This document shows, one piece after another, positions 62,376-64,000 of a DNA stretch of 64,000 nucleotides; positions within the stretch are counted from its first letter, which is position 1; each line of letters starts with the position of its first letter. The stretch lies in assembly GCF_001908275.1 (NCBI RefSeq), contig NZ_CP018620.1, positions 4,216,001 to 4,280,000 of the forward strand, read 5' to 3'. The DNA is from Paenibacillus xylanexedens. Lineage in GTDB: Bacteria > Bacillota > Bacilli > Paenibacillales > Paenibacillaceae. The notes below the pieces were generated by a model. The model saw only the letters and a list, made by a program, of their open reading frames with translations. It searched no databases and was not told the origin of the DNA. The position numbers were made by a program, and so were the translations under genes.

Positions 62376-62500
62376 ATGTCTAACAAGGTGATTGTGCTTT
62401 AGGTTCACAGAAGGATATTTGCGTTACAGGGATTCCTTTTGTGGACATTACAATGCGGGAAACTGTCCCGACAATGTTTACTGGAGGAGATCGTAATTAA
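62376..62500 (+). pseudogene. N-terminal remnant of a ribokinase-type (PfkB) sugar kinase
   Basis: AAAGGAG then ATG at 62376 reads MSNKVIVL and meets TAG at 62400. In the next frame (from 62402) the protein continues GSQKDICVTGIPFVDITMRE, then TVPTMFTGGDRN and TAA at 62498. Joined, this is the start of a ribokinase: KVIVLGS...DICVT..P....ETV...F..GG..N. So one frameshift plus an early stop has left about 40 codons; the rest of the gene is gone and the next gene begins. Confidence 0.65.
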
Positions 62501-63563
62501 CTTTAACGAAGCTGTTAACATTAGCAATACGCATGTACTGGCGCTGGTACCCGAGCTGTTTCATCTGGAGGGTTACAATATTCAGCTTATTCCGCCTCAT
62601 GAGGGTGGACGGAATGTTGTTTACACTTGCGAGCGAGAGGGGCGTGAATCGCTAATTCTACGGGTGTCTTTTTTGCCTGACAGAAAGCGGGAAGATTACA
62701 TTGCCGAGCTGGAGTATGTGCGGTATCTGTTTGAGCACGGTGCAAGTGTCTCGAATGTGGTCAACTCGAAAAAGGGCCATCTGGTAGAAGAGATCACTTA
62801 TGATGAGCATACATTCTTTGTCTGTATGTTTGTGAAGGCCAAGGGAAAGTTGCTGGTAGAGAACCATTATCAGTATCGTGAAGGGGTTCCGCTTACCGAA
62901 TACTATTATAGTAGCGGCAAAATTCTGGGCAAAATACATCAGCTATCGAAAGGGTACACTCCCGTCCATCGCCGGCATCATTTGATTGACAATTACAGCG
63001 GTGAATATATCGATAACTTGGTACCTGAATCATTCCCTTTGCTTAAAGAGAAGATGGTTGAGCTCCTGAATACCTTACAAGGTTTGGATACAAACCAGGA
63101 AACATTCGGCATGATCCATTTTGATTACAACGATGGAAATTACTCGATCGATTTTGATACCGGACAGATCACCGTGTATGATTTCGATAATTCATGCTTC
63201 GGTTGGTATATGTATGATCTGGCCGATCTATGGACACACGGAGTAGGCTGGGTTCAATTTGAGCCGGATGCGGATAAACGCAAACAGTTCATGGATGAGT
63301 ATTTCCAAACTGCCCTCGCTGGATATACTTCCGAGACCAAGATCGAAGATTCGATGTTGGAGAAGCTGCCTTTATTTATTCAAGTCACCCTTCTGGAAAT
63401 TATTCTAGGTCAATTTGAGGAAATGCAGCGTGCTGGCGAAGAACCGGAAGTTGACAAAGAGCTGTTGTATCTCATTAAATGTCTGGAAGAGGATATACCG
63501 TATAAGGGATTTTTCGATGACATTTATTCGAGTGAAGCTCCGTTTGAGTATGAGGGACGCTGA
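62496..63563 (+). CDS. APH-family phosphotransferase
   Basis: Kinase-fold protein of about 355 residues in the aminoglycoside/choline phosphotransferase family. Catalytic loop HFDYNDGN (H-x-D-x4-N type) and metal-binding Asp in VYDFDNSCFGWYMYDLADLW. N-terminal lobe has the nucleotide-binding Gly/Lys regions. Start is unclear: the frame has no ATG in a sensible place; GGAGGA at 62483-62488 sits 7 bases before ATT at 62496, so ATT may be used. The frame reaching back to 62439 overlaps the ribokinase remnant. Substrate may be a small metabolite such as an amino alcohol, not necessarily an antibiotic. Confidence 0.82.
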   Translation: MNFNEAVNISNTHVLALVPELFHLEGYNIQLIPPHEGGRNVVYTCEREGRESLILRVSFLPDRKREDYIAELEYVRYLFEHGASVSNVVNSKKGHLVEEITYDEHTFFVCMFVKAKGKLLVENHYQYREGVPLTEYYYSSGKILGKIHQLSKGYTPVHRRHHLIDNYSGEYIDNLVPESFPLLKEKMVELLNTLQGLDTNQETFGMIHFDYNDGNYSIDFDTGQITVYDFDNSCFGWYMYDLADLWTHGVGWVQFEPDADKRKQFMDEYFQTALAGYTSETKIEDSMLEKLPLFIQVTLLEIILGQFEEMQRAGEEPEVDKELLYLIKCLEEDIPYKGFFDDIYSSEAPFEYEGR

Positions 63564-63615
63564 AGGGACCTGTACGTAAACTAAACCCTGAATAACCAAG
63601 GATTCATCAAGTGTG

Positions 63616-63649
63616 GAGGCAGCCGGATCGACCGGGTGCCTCTTTGTTT
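63616..63649 (+). terminator. Terminator of the APH-family gene
   Basis: GAGGCAGCCGG (63616-63626) pairs with CCGGGTGCCTC (63632-63642) with one mismatch around a 5-base loop, then TTTGTTT-like sequence. Confidence 0.7.
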
Positions 63650-63661
63650 GTCTGCGGTATG

Positions 63662-64000
63662 TTATTCAAATTTGGAAGGGGGCACATTGTAGAATTTTTT
63701 GAATGCTTTGGAGAACGTAAAGGGATCGGGATAACCCAGAAATCCGGCAATTTGCTGGATCGTATATTTTTTCTCGTACAGATAGTCTCTGGCCCGGTTC
63801 ATTTTGATCTGATTGATATACTGCCCAGGTGTTATACCGAGAATTTTTTTAAACAACGAAATAAAATATTTCTCAGAGACGCCAGCAATGTCTGCAAGCT
63901 CGTTAACTCGGATGGCACGATGCAGATTCGCATCCACGTATGGGAAGACATTTTGCAGAACCTCCAGACTTCCTTCAATTTTCCTCGGTTTTCGGTCTTT
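63662..64000 (-). CDS. AraC-family transcriptional regulator, C-terminal part (partial)
   Basis: The reverse-strand frame is open from the window edge (64000) to the stop at 63662, so the start lies outside. It holds an AraC DNA-binding domain: RVNELADIAGVSEKYFISLFKKILGITPGQYINQIKMNRARDYL in the first HTH and IQQIAGFLGYPDPFTFSKAFKKFYNVPPSKFE in the second. The in-frame GTG at 63937 is internal to the domain linker and not a start. Sensor domain and target unknown. Confidence 0.92.
   Translation of the reverse strand, partial: KDRKPRKIEGSLEVLQNVFPYVDANLHRAIRVNELADIAGVSEKYFISLFKKILGITPGQYINQIKMNRARDYLYEKKYTIQQIAGFLGYPDPFTFSKAFKKFYNVPPSKFE

Overview
The window looks like chromosomal DNA from a Paenibacillus-type Gram-positive soil bacterium. 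The grounds are moderate GC content, strong AGGAGG-type ribosome binding sites, GTG/TTG starts, lipoprotein signal peptides, S-layer homology domains, shared-ATPase-type (LplABC) sugar importers paired with YesM/YesN two-component systems, and CcpA cre boxes. I see no phage, IS element, rRNA, tRNA or CRISPR. Genus assignment is inference from gene content; no database search was run.

Layout. 1-92: 3' tail of an AraC-type gene. 97-7221: YesM/YesN plus LplABC importer (module 1). 7345-9459: response regulator, CheC-like phosphatase and PAS-GGDEF diguanylate cyclase under a near-consensus promoter. 9642-10248: small membrane protein and an HxlR regulator. 10410-14404: Gal80-like Gfo/Idh protein, FMN-dependent monooxygenase, nitroreductase and MarR regulator, tied together by three TTAGC-N2-GCTAA type palindromes. 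14693-17011: GH95 alpha-L-fucosidase. 17129-20122: AraC regulator divergent from an unrecognised 660-aa probable carbohydrate-active protein. 20224-29088: YesN/YesM, two tandem binding proteins and two permeases (module 2). 29186-31447: S-layer-anchored GH3 enzyme. 31539-33378: TetR plus MFS efflux pump. 33530-37424: DUF3237-like protein, MINPP-type phosphatase with a stalk-like domain, ECF sigma and its membrane partner. 37514-40087: GNAT remnant, LysR and a divergent DHA2-type MFS pump. 40222-46421: cytochrome bd oxidase operon cydABDC with a Rex-type box in its leader. 47029-54019: YesN/YesM convergent with a third LplCBA importer (module 3). 54206-59117: alpha/beta hydrolase with LysR, NUDIX, HxlR with a SpxH/DsbA-like protein, a second GNAT remnant, and a basic Sm-like, glycine-rich protein. 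59673-63563: GH51 arabinofuranosidase divergent from an ArsR-type regulator, a ribokinase remnant and an APH-family kinase. 63662-64000: partial AraC gene.

How it fits together. Most of the window is carbohydrate scavenging. Three membrane sensor kinases and AraC-type response regulators probably sense oligosaccharides and switch on three binding-protein importers, none of which has its own ATPase gene; a shared MsmX-like ATPase elsewhere is expected. Intracellular GH95, GH51 and surface GH3 enzymes release fucose, arabinose and N-acetylglucosamine-type sugars. Matches to the cre consensus lie beside all three importers and the unknown 660-aa gene, so global CcpA control is likely. Interspersed are detoxification or redox modules (MarR, HxlR, TetR and LysR regulated) and the Rex-linked cytochrome bd operon.

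The best candidates for something undescribed are the MarR/monooxygenase/Gal80-like regulon, the 660-aa unknown protein, the Sm-like arginine/serine-rich protein and the short leader ORF in front of the tandem binding-protein genes.
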